DNA of 64,000 nucleotides, taken from the NCBI RefSeq assembly GCF_963667985.1, contig NZ_OY764081.1:1-64000 (forward strand), in the 5' to 3' direction. Under the pieces are notes generated by a model. It made no database searches and was not told where the DNA came from. It saw nothing but the letters and a program-made list of their open reading frames with translations. Below are positions 53,449 to 61,832 of the stretch, piece after piece. The number at the start of each line of letters is the position of its first letter. Within the stretch, counting starts at the first letter, position 1. Origin of the DNA: an uncultured Methanocorpusculum sp. GTDB lineage: Archaea; Halobacteriota; Methanomicrobia; Methanomicrobiales; Methanocorpusculaceae. A program made the position numbers and the translations under genes.

Positions 53449-55328
53449 ACGTACGCATAAATGCGGGATGGAAGGAGACAGGTATCAAATCGGTGTGGCT
53501 GGCAGCCGCACTGATCGCCGCCTTGGCTGTGGTGTTCATTCTCGGATACCTTGTCCTAACTTCTCTCCCGATTTTTTTTGAAACTGGTATCTCCGGATTT
53601 TTCTTTAATACAGTCTGGAATCCAACAGGCAGTATTCCGTCATATGGAATTGCCACTCTTATTATCGACACGCTTCTGGTAACATTCGGGGCGATGATTT
53701 TTGCCGTACCTCTCGGTATCATCAGTGCAGTTTTTCTTGCCTACCTTGCCCCTCAAAAGGTCCGTGATATCGTCAAGCCGGCAATAGAACTCCTTGCAGG
53801 AATCCCGTCGGTCGTCTACGGATTTTTCGGCATGGTCGTTCTCTGCAGTTTCCTGCAGAGTACTTTGGATATTCCAAGCGGTTTTTCCTGGCTTGCCGCC
53901 TCGATCCTTCTAGGAATCATGGCACTGCCGACGATCGTATCCGTCTCCGAAGACGCCCTTTATGTGGTTCCAAAGGATTACAAAGAGGCGTCACTTGGTC
54001 TTGGAGCCACGAAATGGCAGACCATTTCGCGTGTGCTGATACCTGCCGCCGCATCGGGCATCTCGGCTGCGGTGATTCTTGGAATCGGCCGTGCGATCGG
54101 CGAGACGATGGCCGTGATGATGGTTGCCGGAAATGCGGCAGTGATCCCGTCACCAATTAGGGATGTCCTCTCCCAGGTCAGAACACTGACGGCGACGCTT
54201 GGTATAGAGCTTGGCGAAGTCGCGACGGGCTCGATGCATTATTATGCTCTCTTCGGCGTTGCAGCTGTGCTCCTGTTGATCACTCTTCTGATCAATCTCC
54301 TCTCAGGAAGGATCACAAAAAAGATCCAGAGCGGCAGACCCGTCTTCAGCGTACCTGCCCGGATCAAAACATTCCTCAAGCTTTGCGGTGCGATACTTCT
54401 CATCAGCTTCCTGATGTATGCAATAGGGATCCTGCCGACGATCGTTGTGATGGCGATAGCCGGAGGACTGTTCTTCGTTTGGGGAGTTTTATCCCACAAA
54501 TCGATCGAGCGAACGGCGTTTGGCATAATTTATGCGGGAACGTTCATCGTTATCGGAATCCTGGTCCTTATTCTTGGAAACATTTTCATAAACGGGATCC
54601 CGGCGATATCATGGGAATTTCTGACGACTTCGCCGAGCAATATGGGACTGGAAGGAGGGATTTTCCCTGCGATCATCGGAACGCTCCAGCTGGTCGGCGG
54701 CGCTATTCTTATAGCCCTCCCAATTGGAATCGGATCTGCGATCTATCTGCATGAATACTCCAGAGAAAACATCCTGACCCGCCTTCTTAGGACAGGGAAC
54801 GATCTGCTTGCCGGCACGCCGTCAATCGTTTTCGGCGTGTTCGGGTTCGCCTTCCTCGTTATTTTCCTCGGGTGGGGTGTCTGTCTTCTTGCGGGTATGG
54901 TCTGTCTTGCTTTGATGATCCTCCCAACGATCATTAAAACAACAGAAGAAGCCCTCAAATCGGTTCCAAATTCACTCCGGGAAGCCTCGCTTGGACTTGG
55001 TGCGACCAAATGGCAGACCCTGAAAAATGTGGTCTTACCCTCGACCGCTCCCGGAATTCTTACCGGAACGATCCTTTCGATCGGAAGAGCAGCCGGCGAA
55101 ACAGCCCCGATCATGTTCACTGCAGTGGTGTTTTCCAAACGGTTCATCAGTATGGATCTCTTTGATCCGGTGATGGCGCTTCCCTTCCACCTCTATGTCC
55201 TCGCAACAAGTGTGCCCGGGTCACAAACCCAGCAGTACGGGACCGCCGTCGTCCTCATATCCCTTGTTATGGCGATATACCTCATTGCGATCGTGATTCG
55301 AAAGCGTTTCCAGAAGAGATTAATATGA
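53445..55328 (+). CDS. Fused phosphate ABC transporter permeases PstC-PstA
   Basis: 627 residues containing both membrane subunits of the phosphate importer in one chain, where most organisms have two proteins. The first half (to about 295) is PstC-like: [30 protein letters not shown], then [17 protein letters not shown] and [19 protein letters not shown]. The second half is PstA-like: [75 protein letters not shown] and [16 protein letters not shown]. Each half has one EAA loop. Helices between the halves (about 305-385) act as linker. No frame problem was seen across the join. Confidence 0.9.
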   Translation: MNVRINAGWKETGIKSVWLAAALIAALAVVFILGYLVLTSLPIFFETGISGFFFNTVWNPTGSIPSYGIATLIIDTLLVTFGAMIFAVPLGIISAVFLAYLAPQKVRDIVKPAIELLAGIPSVVYGFFGMVVLCSFLQSTLDIPSGFSWLAASILLGIMALPTIVSVSEDALYVVPKDYKEASLGLGATKWQTISRVLIPAAASGISAAVILGIGRAIGETMAVMMVAGNAAVIPSPIRDVLSQVRTLTATLGIELGEVATGSMHYYALFGVAAVLLLITLLINLLSGRITKKIQSGRPVFSVPARIKTFLKLCGAILLISFLMYAIGILPTIVVMAIAGGLFFVWGVLSHKSIERTAFGIIYAGTFIVIGILVLILGNIFINGIPAISWEFLTTSPSNMGLEGGIFPAIIGTLQLVGGAILIALPIGIGSAIYLHEYSRENILTRLLRTGNDLLAGTPSIVFGVFGFAFLVIFLGWGVCLLAGMVCLALMILPTIIKTTEEALKSVPNSLREASLGLGATKWQTLKNVVLPSTAPGILTGTILSIGRAAGETAPIMFTAVVFSKRFISMDLFDPVMALPFHLYVLATSVPGSQTQQYGTAVVLISLVMAIYLIAIVIRKRFQKRLI

Positions 55329-56074
55329 CATCCATTCTATCAACAAAAAACCTGAATCTTTCCTATGGATCGAAACAGACCCTCTATGATATCGATTTTT
55401 CCTTTGAGGAAAAATCCGTAACAGCACTGATAGGTCCATCAGGCTGCGGGAAATCGACACTTCTTAGGTGCATAAACCGCATGAACGACCTGATTCCCGA
55501 CTGCAAAATAACCGGAGAAATATCGTACCGCGGGGAGAACATAATGACAAGCGATCCGGTCCTTCTCCGGCGAAAGATCGGAATGGTCTTCCAGCGTCCA
55601 AATCCGTTTCCAAAATCCATCTATGACAATATCGCCTACGGCCCCCGTGCCCACGGAGAAAAAGACAAAAAAGTTCTCGATGAAGTCGTCGAAAAAAGTC
55701 TGAAAGGCGCCGTTCTCTGGGAAGAAGTGAAAGATCGTCTGCATGAATCGGCGCTTGGTCTCTCCGGCGGCCAGCAGCAGAGATTATGCATCGCCCGAAC
55801 CCTGGCCGTGAATCCGGATGTGATCCTCATGGACGAGCCGTGCTCAGCCCTCGACCCAATCGCCACGGCGAAGATCGAGAATCTGATCATGGATCTGAAA
55901 AAGGACTACACGGTCATCATCGTGACCCACAATATGCAGCAGGCCGCACGGGTAAGCGATATCACCGGATTCATATATCTTGGAAAGATGATCGAAGCCG
56001 ACAAGACCACGACGATCTTTTCCAACCCTCACGAAGAGCTAACAGAACGCTACATTACAGGAAGATTCGGATGA
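55325..56074 (+). CDS. pstB: Phosphate ABC transporter ATPase PstB
   Basis: 249-residue ATPase that drives PstCA. Walker [21 protein letters not shown] near 38-57, Q-loop [22 protein letters not shown], signature [18 protein letters not shown], Walker [16 protein letters not shown] and H-loop [14 protein letters not shown], all close to the PstB consensus. Overlaps neighbours by four bases at both ends. Confidence 0.94.
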   Translation: MTSILSTKNLNLSYGSKQTLYDIDFSFEEKSVTALIGPSGCGKSTLLRCINRMNDLIPDCKITGEISYRGENIMTSDPVLLRRKIGMVFQRPNPFPKSIYDNIAYGPRAHGEKDKKVLDEVVEKSLKGAVLWEEVKDRLHESALGLSGGQQQRLCIARTLAVNPDVILMDEPCSALDPIATAKIENLIMDLKKDYTVIIVTHNMQQAARVSDITGFIYLGKMIEADKTTTIFSNPHEELTERYITGRFG

Positions 56075-56649
56075 ACACCTATTTCCACGTTGAACTTGAT
56101 TCATACAAAAGCGAAGTGACCTGGTACGGGAGATTTGCCCTTACCATGCTGAAAAACTCCCTGATGGCATATGAGTCGGCCGATCTCATGATCGCCGCCG
56201 ATATCATCCGGCAGAAGGAGTATGTGAACAATCAGTACGAGATGCTGAATGAACGGGGCCTTCTCCTGATAGCCCTAAATCAGCCGATGGCAAAGGATCT
56301 GTGCATGATCTCAAGCTGCATGGACATCGTTACCTCTTCAGAAAGGATCGGCCGATATGCAAAAGACATTACGGAATTAGTCGCTGCAAGCGTCCCCGAT
56401 AAGATCCCGCCGGCCCTTCATAGAGAAGGCGAGGCCACCGTCTCGATCCTGAATGAAGTGTATACAGCGTTCGAGTCGGGAGATGTGTCCCGCCTGCAGG
56501 GTTGTGCAGATATCGAAGGCGAGATCGATCAGCTGTATGCGTCCCTCTATAAAGAGATCGTCACGGCGATGGAAGGTGGCGAAATGACGATACCCTTTGG
56601 GAGCGCCTGCCATCTCGTGAACCGGTATCTTGAACGCCGCCGCGTATGA
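56071..56649 (+). CDS. phoU: PhoU phosphate transport regulator, C-terminally truncated
   Basis: 192 residues from ATG 56071, which overlaps the pstB stop. Two three-helix PhoU repeats: [30 protein letters not shown] and [32 protein letters not shown], then [20 protein letters not shown]. The expected ending NRYLERCGDHACKMAE is broken after NRYLER: RRV and stop, and an unrelated coding fragment begins in another frame. Missing about 20-25 residues including the second metal-site Asp/Glu cluster. See the entry for 56630-57055. Confidence 0.85.
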   Translation: MNTYFHVELDSYKSEVTWYGRFALTMLKNSLMAYESADLMIAADIIRQKEYVNNQYEMLNERGLLLIALNQPMAKDLCMISSCMDIVTSSERIGRYAKDITELVAASVPDKIPPALHREGEATVSILNEVYTAFESGDVSRLQGCADIEGEIDQLYASLYKEIVTAMEGGEMTIPFGSACHLVNRYLERRRV

Positions 56650-57055
56650 TGCGATCATCGCAGAGATCACAGGCGAGACAAATCCCCTCGGTCTTGCCGA
56701 AGTCGAGCTTGGGAAGCAGACCTACAAGACATATGTCGGCTACTTCGACCCGAACACCAGCGAAATGAACGGCAAGGTCCAGGTCACGGCATACACGCGG
56801 GCCGAGTATGACGCGGCCATCACCGCCCTTACCGGCAGTGCGGATCTTAAGACCGCATTTGGAAACGGCGGCTCAGCAGAGACCTCTGAGATCGGCACCG
56901 AAGCAACGTGGAACGTCAGGATCTCCTGCGTTCTCGGCACGGATTCGTTCCAGCTCAGTCTTAACCGGGATTCGATGACGGTTTCCGGTTACGCCGACGA
57001 CGCCACCCTTGCAGCAGTCGACGCCTGGGCAGACACGAAGACGGCCCTGAACTAA
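56630..57055 (+). pseudogene. 3' fragment of an unrecognised coding sequence, joined to phoU
   Basis: An open frame that begins inside the phoU end without an ATG and reads [61 protein letters not shown] to DAWADTKTALN. It has good codon pattern and conserved-looking composition, so it is probably the C-terminal part of a gene whose start is lost. The join falls in GAACGC, which fits both sequences. Function unknown; it may be cotranscribed with the small gene 57068-57172. Confidence 0.55.
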
Positions 57056-57067
57056 CGGGATGGTGGC

Positions 57068-57172
57068 ATGCGTATCTCCGGACGTCTGCGGCGTCTGATC
57101 CTGATGTTCCTTGGGTTTCTCATCATGCTTTTTGGGAAGCTGACCGGTGAACTGGGATCGACGCAAAAGTAA
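57068..57172 (+). CDS. 34-residue single-helix membrane protein
   Basis: A short gene starting ATG 57068 with GGGATGGTGG upstream: MRISGRLRRL, then a TM helix (LILMFLGFLIMLFGKL) and a polar tail. It begins 12 bases after the preceding fragment and ends just before a terminator, a good sign of a real small gene. Confidence 0.45.
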   Translation: MRISGRLRRLILMFLGFLIMLFGKLTGELGSTQK

Positions 57173-57186
57173 AGCATCCAAACACC

Positions 57187-57213
57187 GCCGGGATTTTCCC
57201 GGCACTTTTTTTT
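57187..57213 (+). terminator. Terminator after pst region
   Basis: GCCGGGA-ttt-TCCCGGC followed by eight T at 57206-57213. Confidence 0.7.
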
Positions 57214-57343
57214 CATGAATACCTTCAAAAGAACTGCATCCCAAAAACTATCTCATTGTTTTCATCGGGGACCATTCCGTTGACAACATCAAAAATATCC
57301 GACAGACGGGACATGATATTACAAATAAAAAACGTTTACACAG

Positions 57344-58662
57344 TCAATGGAAATACTTCGTCGCTTTTCCTGCCAGATACAATGGCAGGGAAACAAATCT
57401 TCCGAAAGAATCATCCGTAACGCCGACATTTTTCAGACTCATACGTAAAGCGATTCTTGGATGATACTTCTCCCGATACACAGAAAGACTCTTTGATGAT
57501 GTGTGTATCCCTGCCTTCACTTCAACAGGCACGATGTCGACACCATGCTGAACAACAAACTCAACTTCTGCCGTATTTCCTGACTTCCAGTAATACGGTA
57601 TCTCTCCATTACCTGAAATCAACTCAGTAAGAACAAAATTTTCTGTGATCACCCCCCTCATTACAGAAAACTCCGGTGCATCGGCAAAAAATCCCTCAAT
57701 GGCAAACCGGCTCATCCTACGCAAAAGCCCAACATCACACAAATATACCTTGAAGTACGAGCGATCAGCCGTCACTGCAAGCGGATAATCCGGTCTTTCG
57801 ACCCTGTCTATCTTATATACAAGACCGGCATCAACAAGCCACTGCAGAGCATCACTCATATTTCGGGACCTGCCTCCGGTCATAACCTTGGAATAAATAA
57901 ACTTTCTGTTCTCCTTGGCTAATTGGGATGGGATCGCCTTCCAGATACCTGACAATTTTGGATAATCTGTGGAGGGGGCATGTTTTGCAAAATCAAATTC
58001 GTAACTGTTCAGTATTTCAGTAAGTATAGTATCAACTTTCCCGACATCATGGGTCAAAACCCAGGTGTTGACCGCCTCCGGCATTCCACCCACCAGAATG
58101 TAATCGCGATAATACCCGGTAATTTCATCAACAAGAGGCGGGGATATTTTCTCGTCAAAATCCAGTTCATTTAAATAATTATACAAATATTCCTCCCCTT
58201 TTGCCAAAAGAAACTCTGAAAAATTCATTGGATACAAGGTAAGAAAAGTAACTTTTCCTACTGGAAAGGAGAGGGGTTTTGCAAGAGCGATCCCAAGGAG
58301 TGAACCTGACACATAATTGGCAACTCCGGCATATTTTCAAAGAAATATTTGAGAGAAGTAAGGGCTGCCGGACAAAACTGAATCTCATCGAATATGACAA
58401 CCGTCTTTTTCAGGTCGATCGATTTGCGCCGGATCTGACCAAGCTCTTTGAGTATGCGTTCTGTATTCATATCTCTCGTAAAACATACCTGCAGAGAGTC
58501 GTTTCCTTCAAAGTTGAAGTATGCAACATCTTCAAAATGTTCTGCAGCAAATGTTTTGAGTAGCCAAGTCTTCCCGCATTGACGAACACCTTTGAGTATG
58601 AGCGGTTTTCGTGTCTCCCCTTCTTTCCATAGAAGAAGATCCTGATAGATGTGCCGATACAT
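57344..58662 (-). pseudogene. AAA ATPase with DUF4143 domain, frameshifted
   Basis: The N-terminal frame (start 58662) reads an ATPase with Walker A-like LKGVRQCGKTWLLKTFA, IFDEIQFCPAALTSLKYFFENMPELPI and stops at 58258. The second frame continues from SGSLLGIALAKPLSFPVGKVTFLTLYPMNFSEFL to the DUF4143 part (YFKVYLCDVGLLRRMSRF, ENFVLTELI, YYWKSGNTAEVEFVV, VPVEVKAG) and ends at 57344. One missing base near 58310 explains the break. This ATPase family is frequent as variable accessory genes in archaea and bacteria. The P-loop is ...QCGKT instead of GxxGxGKT. Confidence 0.8.
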
Positions 58663-58986
58663 GTCACTACTGCCAAAATATCATATGTGATTATGGCTCA
58701 ATTGCCAAATAATCACACTTCAAATCTAATGTGTGTTTGGAGACCTGATATAATCATCTGACAGACACACCCAAATTGAGGTGTAGGTTCGCTTCCGAAG
58801 CGGGATAGTAGTACACGAACCGAACGCAAGGCAAAGCCTTGGTCGCAAACCTTCGGTTTGCTCGGCTAAGATCCCGGCTTCGCCGTCGATCCGCCTCCGC
58901 TAAGGGACCTATCGGTCCCCGCCACCTCGAATAGGAATCCTGATATCATCTTCCCGCCATAAAACACCATAATAGGAGATACAGAT
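58663..58986. other. Intergenic region with micro-hairpin repeat copy A
   Basis: No gene. Holds an A+T-rich stretch and then the hairpin repeat described at 58791-58919, ahead of the galE start. Confidence 0.6.
58791..58919 (+). repeat. Micro-hairpin repeat element, copy A
   Basis: Five short hairpins in series: GCTTC-c-GAAGC (58791), CAAGGC-aaa-GCCTTG (58827), GCAAACC-ttc-GGTTTGC (58845), CGGC-ttc-GCCG (58875), GGGACC-tatc-GGTCCC (58904). The second, third and last recur, in the same order but inverted, at 61750-61808. Linker GTC between hairpins two and three is identical. Confidence 0.7.
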
Positions 58987-59910
58987 ATGCAGTACCTCAT
59001 CACAGGCGGCGCCGGCTTCATCGCATCCCATATCGCAGAGGAACTCATCCGTCAGAACCATGACGTTGTTCTGATCAACGATATGTCGGCAGGGTGCGCC
59101 AAAAATATCAACCCTGACGCAGAGTTCATCGAAGGATCGATCACCAACCAGACCCAGCTCGCCGAAATCTGCAAAACCCACAGCTTCGAAGGGATCTTCC
59201 ATCTTGCGGCGGTCGCAAGCGTCCAGAAATCCATCGAAGATCCGCTCCTCGTCCACGAGGTCAATGCAACCGGGACACTCAATATCCTCAACGCCGCAAA
59301 AGAACACGGCATTCGAAAGGTCGTCCTTTCGGTGTCGGCCGCGGCATACGGCGACAACCCGGTGTTCCCAAAAAGAGAGGACATGCTGCCCGAGCCTCTC
59401 TCGCCTTATGCGGTCTCAAAGATCGCTGGTGAGATGTACTGCAGAAACTTTGCCGACCTCTTCGGCGTCGAGACCACGGCTCTTCGATACTTCAATGTCT
59501 TCGGCCCGCGTCAGGACCCGAACGCCGAGTATGCGGCCGTCATCCCGAAGTTCACCGAAAAAATCGTCAAAGGCCAAAAGCCGGTCATCTTCGGCGACGG
59601 AAACCAGACCCGCGACTTTGTCTTCGTGAAAGACGTCGTTTTGGCCAACATGCTCGCAATGAACTCGCATACATGCGGGACATTCAACATCGTGACCGGC
59701 ATCCAGACCTCGTTAAATGATCTTGCTGGAATGATCATGCGTGCAGCCGGCGTCAGCTGCGATATAATCTATGAAGCGCCAAGACCGGGCGACATCAGAT
59801 ACTCGGTCGCCGACATCTCAAAGGCAAAACAGGAACTGGGATACGCACCGAAGTACTCGATCGAAGACGGAATCAAAGAAACGGTCGAATACTTCAAAGC
59901 TCTCCTTTGA
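58987..59910 (+). CDS. NAD-dependent nucleotide-sugar epimerase (GalE-like)
   Basis: Short-chain dehydrogenase-type epimerase, 307 residues, probably UDP-glucose 4-epimerase or a relative for surface glycans. NAD loop TGGAGFIASHIAEELI at the N terminus, HLAAVASVQKS near 77, and the S-Y-K active site as SVSAAAYGD then YAVSKIAGEMYCRNFADLF, plus ALRYFNVFGPRQDPNAEYAAVIPKF and GDGNQTRDFVFVKDV. AGGAG is in the leader. The substrate is not certain. Confidence 0.88.
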   Translation: MQYLITGGAGFIASHIAEELIRQNHDVVLINDMSAGCAKNINPDAEFIEGSITNQTQLAEICKTHSFEGIFHLAAVASVQKSIEDPLLVHEVNATGTLNILNAAKEHGIRKVVLSVSAAAYGDNPVFPKREDMLPEPLSPYAVSKIAGEMYCRNFADLFGVETTALRYFNVFGPRQDPNAEYAAVIPKFTEKIVKGQKPVIFGDGNQTRDFVFVKDVVLANMLAMNSHTCGTFNIVTGIQTSLNDLAGMIMRAAGVSCDIIYEAPRPGDIRYSVADISKAKQELGYAPKYSIEDGIKETVEYFKALL

Positions 59911-60008
59911 AATCCTCTACATTGGATTCTGAAAAAGAGGAAGGTATAGATATTCTTGAAAAAGATTTTAGAGGGAAAGCATGTGCGAATAAACCAGAGG
60001 TAAAATCA

Positions 60009-60335
60009 GTGTTTGGTAAAAATGTTTTTGTCACCTTAGACAGACCACTTGGATCCTATCATCCAAAACATAAGGATATGTATTATCCTATAAATTATGG
60101 TTATATTGAAGGCATTATAGCTCCTGATGGTGAGGAACAGGATGCATATATTTTAGGAATAGATGTTCCTGTGAAAACGTTTATGGGAAAAATCATTGCT
60201 GTAATACATAGAAATGATGATATTGAAGAAAAATGGGTGGTTTGTCCAGAAAATATGAACTTTTCTGAGGAAGAGATTAGGAAACTGGTTGATTTTCAGG
60301 AGAAGTATTTTGATTCTCACATTAGAATGAAATGA
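60009..60335 (+). CDS. Inorganic pyrophosphatase-like protein
   Basis: Short family annotated inorganic pyrophosphatase in firmicutes and methanogens. From GTG 60009 (AGAGGT eight bases upstream) it is 108 residues, beginning FGKNVFVTLDRPLGSYHPKHK then YPINYGYIEGIIAPDGEEQDAYILG, IIAVIHRNDDIEEKWVV and NFSEEEIRKLVDFQEKYF. An in-frame TTG at 59907, overlapping galE, would add 34 residues without family match. The DGEEQDAY acid cluster fits PPase metal binding. It is clearly A+T-richer than galE before it and uvrB after it, suggesting transfer. Confidence 0.8.
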   Translation: MFGKNVFVTLDRPLGSYHPKHKDMYYPINYGYIEGIIAPDGEEQDAYILGIDVPVKTFMGKIIAVIHRNDDIEEKWVVCPENMNFSEEEIRKLVDFQEKYFDSHIRMK

Positions 60336-60470
60336 CGCTATGATATTTGGCATGCCAACATAGATAGAGTTAAATGGGCTAGAAACAATGAGGTTATCCT
60401 GGATGAAAATCTGAATATTAGTGATTTTAATCCACTAGTGGCAAAGACATACTTGAAAACGGTGGATTGA
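60336..60470 (+). pseudogene. Coding remnant of 44 codons after the pyrophosphatase stop
   Basis: No start codon. Reads RYDIWHANIDRVKWARNNEV then ILDENLNISDFNPLVAKTYLKTVD and stops at 60470, in the same frame as the pyrophosphatase. Protein-like composition and the same A+T bias suggest the tail of an imported gene whose front is lost. Not assigned to a family. Confidence 0.35.
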
Positions 60471-60749
60471 AATATTGTCGTGATAAACCCAAATGTCCGT
60501 TTCCGTTGTGCCCCCTGCGGACACGTGGATTATACATCATGCCCCCTCCACACCTATCCCCTTTTCGTGCATTTCTTGTGATGAGTTGTAATATCCAGAA
60601 AATTTAGCTTAACCTGAATAACTAAATTCAAACACGAATGAACATATAATGAACCGACAGAAAAACATCCACTCTCCTTGATCAGTCAAGACTGTACATA
60701 CATCTCAAGGATTAGGATAGCCCCACCACGGGACTCTTCGTGCCGGATC

Positions 60750-60780
60750 GCAAATCAAAGATTTGCTCAACTGAGGTCGT
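60750..60780 (+). repeat. Micro-hairpin repeat element, partial copy C
   Basis: GCAAATC-aaa-GATTTGC hairpin followed by TCAACTGAGG, like the stretch next to the equivalent hairpin in the inverted copy at 61736-61808. The CAAGGC hairpin is missing here. Confidence 0.55.
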
Positions 60781-60931
60781 CCGTTTTCAGCGTCCAACCC
60801 GCAGTCGCGTCCCCGCACTCCCACAATATATGAAAGGTATTATATCTCGTTTAGAGAGATGACACTCTTCCAATTACCACGTAGGGAATAACCTCATAAC
60901 ATCCTACAACTAATTAACAAATATCGACGAG

Positions 60932-61240
60932 ATGACTGAATACCAAAGCATCAAAGAGGACGTCCTCGCAAAACTGGAAGCTCATCTCCCTGAACTACGT
61001 GAACGGTTCGGCATTGAAACGATCGGGATATTCGGCTCGGTCTCGCGGGGTGAGGACACCCCAGAATCGGACGTTGATGTACTCTATACATTCAGACCGG
61101 GAGAATCGACACTTGCCAATCTGGTTTCCCTTGGTGCCTATCTGGAAGAACACTTCGGGAGAAAAGTTGACCTGATAGCAGAACGTTCTTTAAGTCCCTA
61201 CATACGATCTGAAGTCATCGCAGAAGTGGTAATGGTATGA
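60932..61240 (+). CDS. MntA-type nucleotidyltransferase antitoxin
   Basis: 102-residue minimal nucleotidyltransferase. IGIFGSVSRGEDTPESDVDVLYTF carries GSX10DXD at about 35-51, the Mg/ATP site. In the well-studied pairs MntA adds AMP to a Tyr of the partner HepT and silences it. It overlaps the HepT gene by four bases and precedes it, the usual order. Found in a variable zone between repeats. Confidence 0.9.
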   Translation: MTEYQSIKEDVLAKLEAHLPELRERFGIETIGIFGSVSRGEDTPESDVDVLYTFRPGESTLANLVSLGAYLEEHFGRKVDLIAERSLSPYIRSEVIAEVVMV

Positions 61241-61581
61241 AAACCGACAAAATGTTCACACTCCACATTCGTGATGAGATACTCTTTCTGGAAGAGAATA
61301 CCAAAGGTCTGACCTTTGAAAAACTCGACACGGATAAAGTAGTTCAGCACTTTGTGCAAAAGTCACTCGAAATCATTGGAGAGGCAAGTAAGAAACTCTC
61401 GGACGAACAAAAAGCACAATGCCCTGCCATCTCATGGAACAGCGTATCAGGGATGCGGGACAGGCTGACTCACGGCTATTTTGATATAAACTGGGAAATT
61501 GTCTGGAATGTCCTGCAAAATGACATCCAGCCGCTGAAAAAGTGTATCCTGAAAATAATCTCGGCAAATGAATGGGAATAA
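61237..61581 (+). CDS. HepT-type HEPN toxin (DUF86)
   Basis: 114-residue helical protein. The active motif RX4HXY is present as RDRLTHGY near 82-89, the RNase site whose Tyr is the AMP target of MntA. LEIIGEASKKLSDEQKAQCPAISWNSVSGMRD is the typical preceding segment. Partner of the preceding antitoxin; together a type VII-like toxin-antitoxin pair. Confidence 0.9.
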   Translation: MKTDKMFTLHIRDEILFLEENTKGLTFEKLDTDKVVQHFVQKSLEIIGEASKKLSDEQKAQCPAISWNSVSGMRDRLTHGYFDINWEIVWNVLQNDIQPLKKCILKIISANEWE

Positions 61582-61735
61582 GATATACTATCTCCGTTGA
61601 TACTTGCGGGTATATGTATTTTCGTAAAATACACTCGCAAGGCACAATCTTTTGAAAATACAACCATGATGTCGGATTTTTTTCTGATTACGGGGTGCGG
61701 GTGGTGACTGTGGGGTGGACGCTGAAAGCGAACGC

Positions 61736-61808
61736 CCTCAGCTGAGGCGGGGGCCTTTAGGTCCCTCAGCCGAGCAAATCTTTGATTTGCGACCAAGGCT
61801 TTGCCTTG
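61736..61808 (-). repeat. Micro-hairpin repeat element, inverted copy B
   Basis: CCTCAGCTGAGG palindrome (61736-61747), GGGGCC-ttta-GGTCCC (61750-61765, one G-T pair), GCAAATC-ttt-GATTTGC (61774-61790) and CAAGGC-ttt-GCCTTG (61794-61808). Compared with copy A read on the other strand, one stem pair of the middle hairpin is T-A instead of C-G, a matched change. Confidence 0.7.
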
Positions 61809-61832
61809 CGAGTTGTCCCACTGCGAACCATC

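Larger units (their letters stand above)
60336..60931. other. 596-base region with gene remnant and repeat copy C
   Basis: The first 135 bases, A+T-rich, continue in frame after the pyrophosphatase stop as a degraded coding piece (see 60336-60470). A possible 33-codon GTG frame at 60481-60582 with Cys pairs is too short to call. The repeat copy C is at 60750-60780, and the leader of the toxin-antitoxin pair follows. Confidence 0.5.

Noticed and set aside
60481-60582. Small zinc-ribbon-like gene (GTG start, 33 codons, three Cys)
   Set aside because: No ribosome binding site, no conserved pattern, and the region is a gene-remnant zone.
58791-61808. CRISPR array
   Set aside because: The repeats are short hairpins of unequal length, occur in both orientations and have no regular spacer units; no cas genes nearby.
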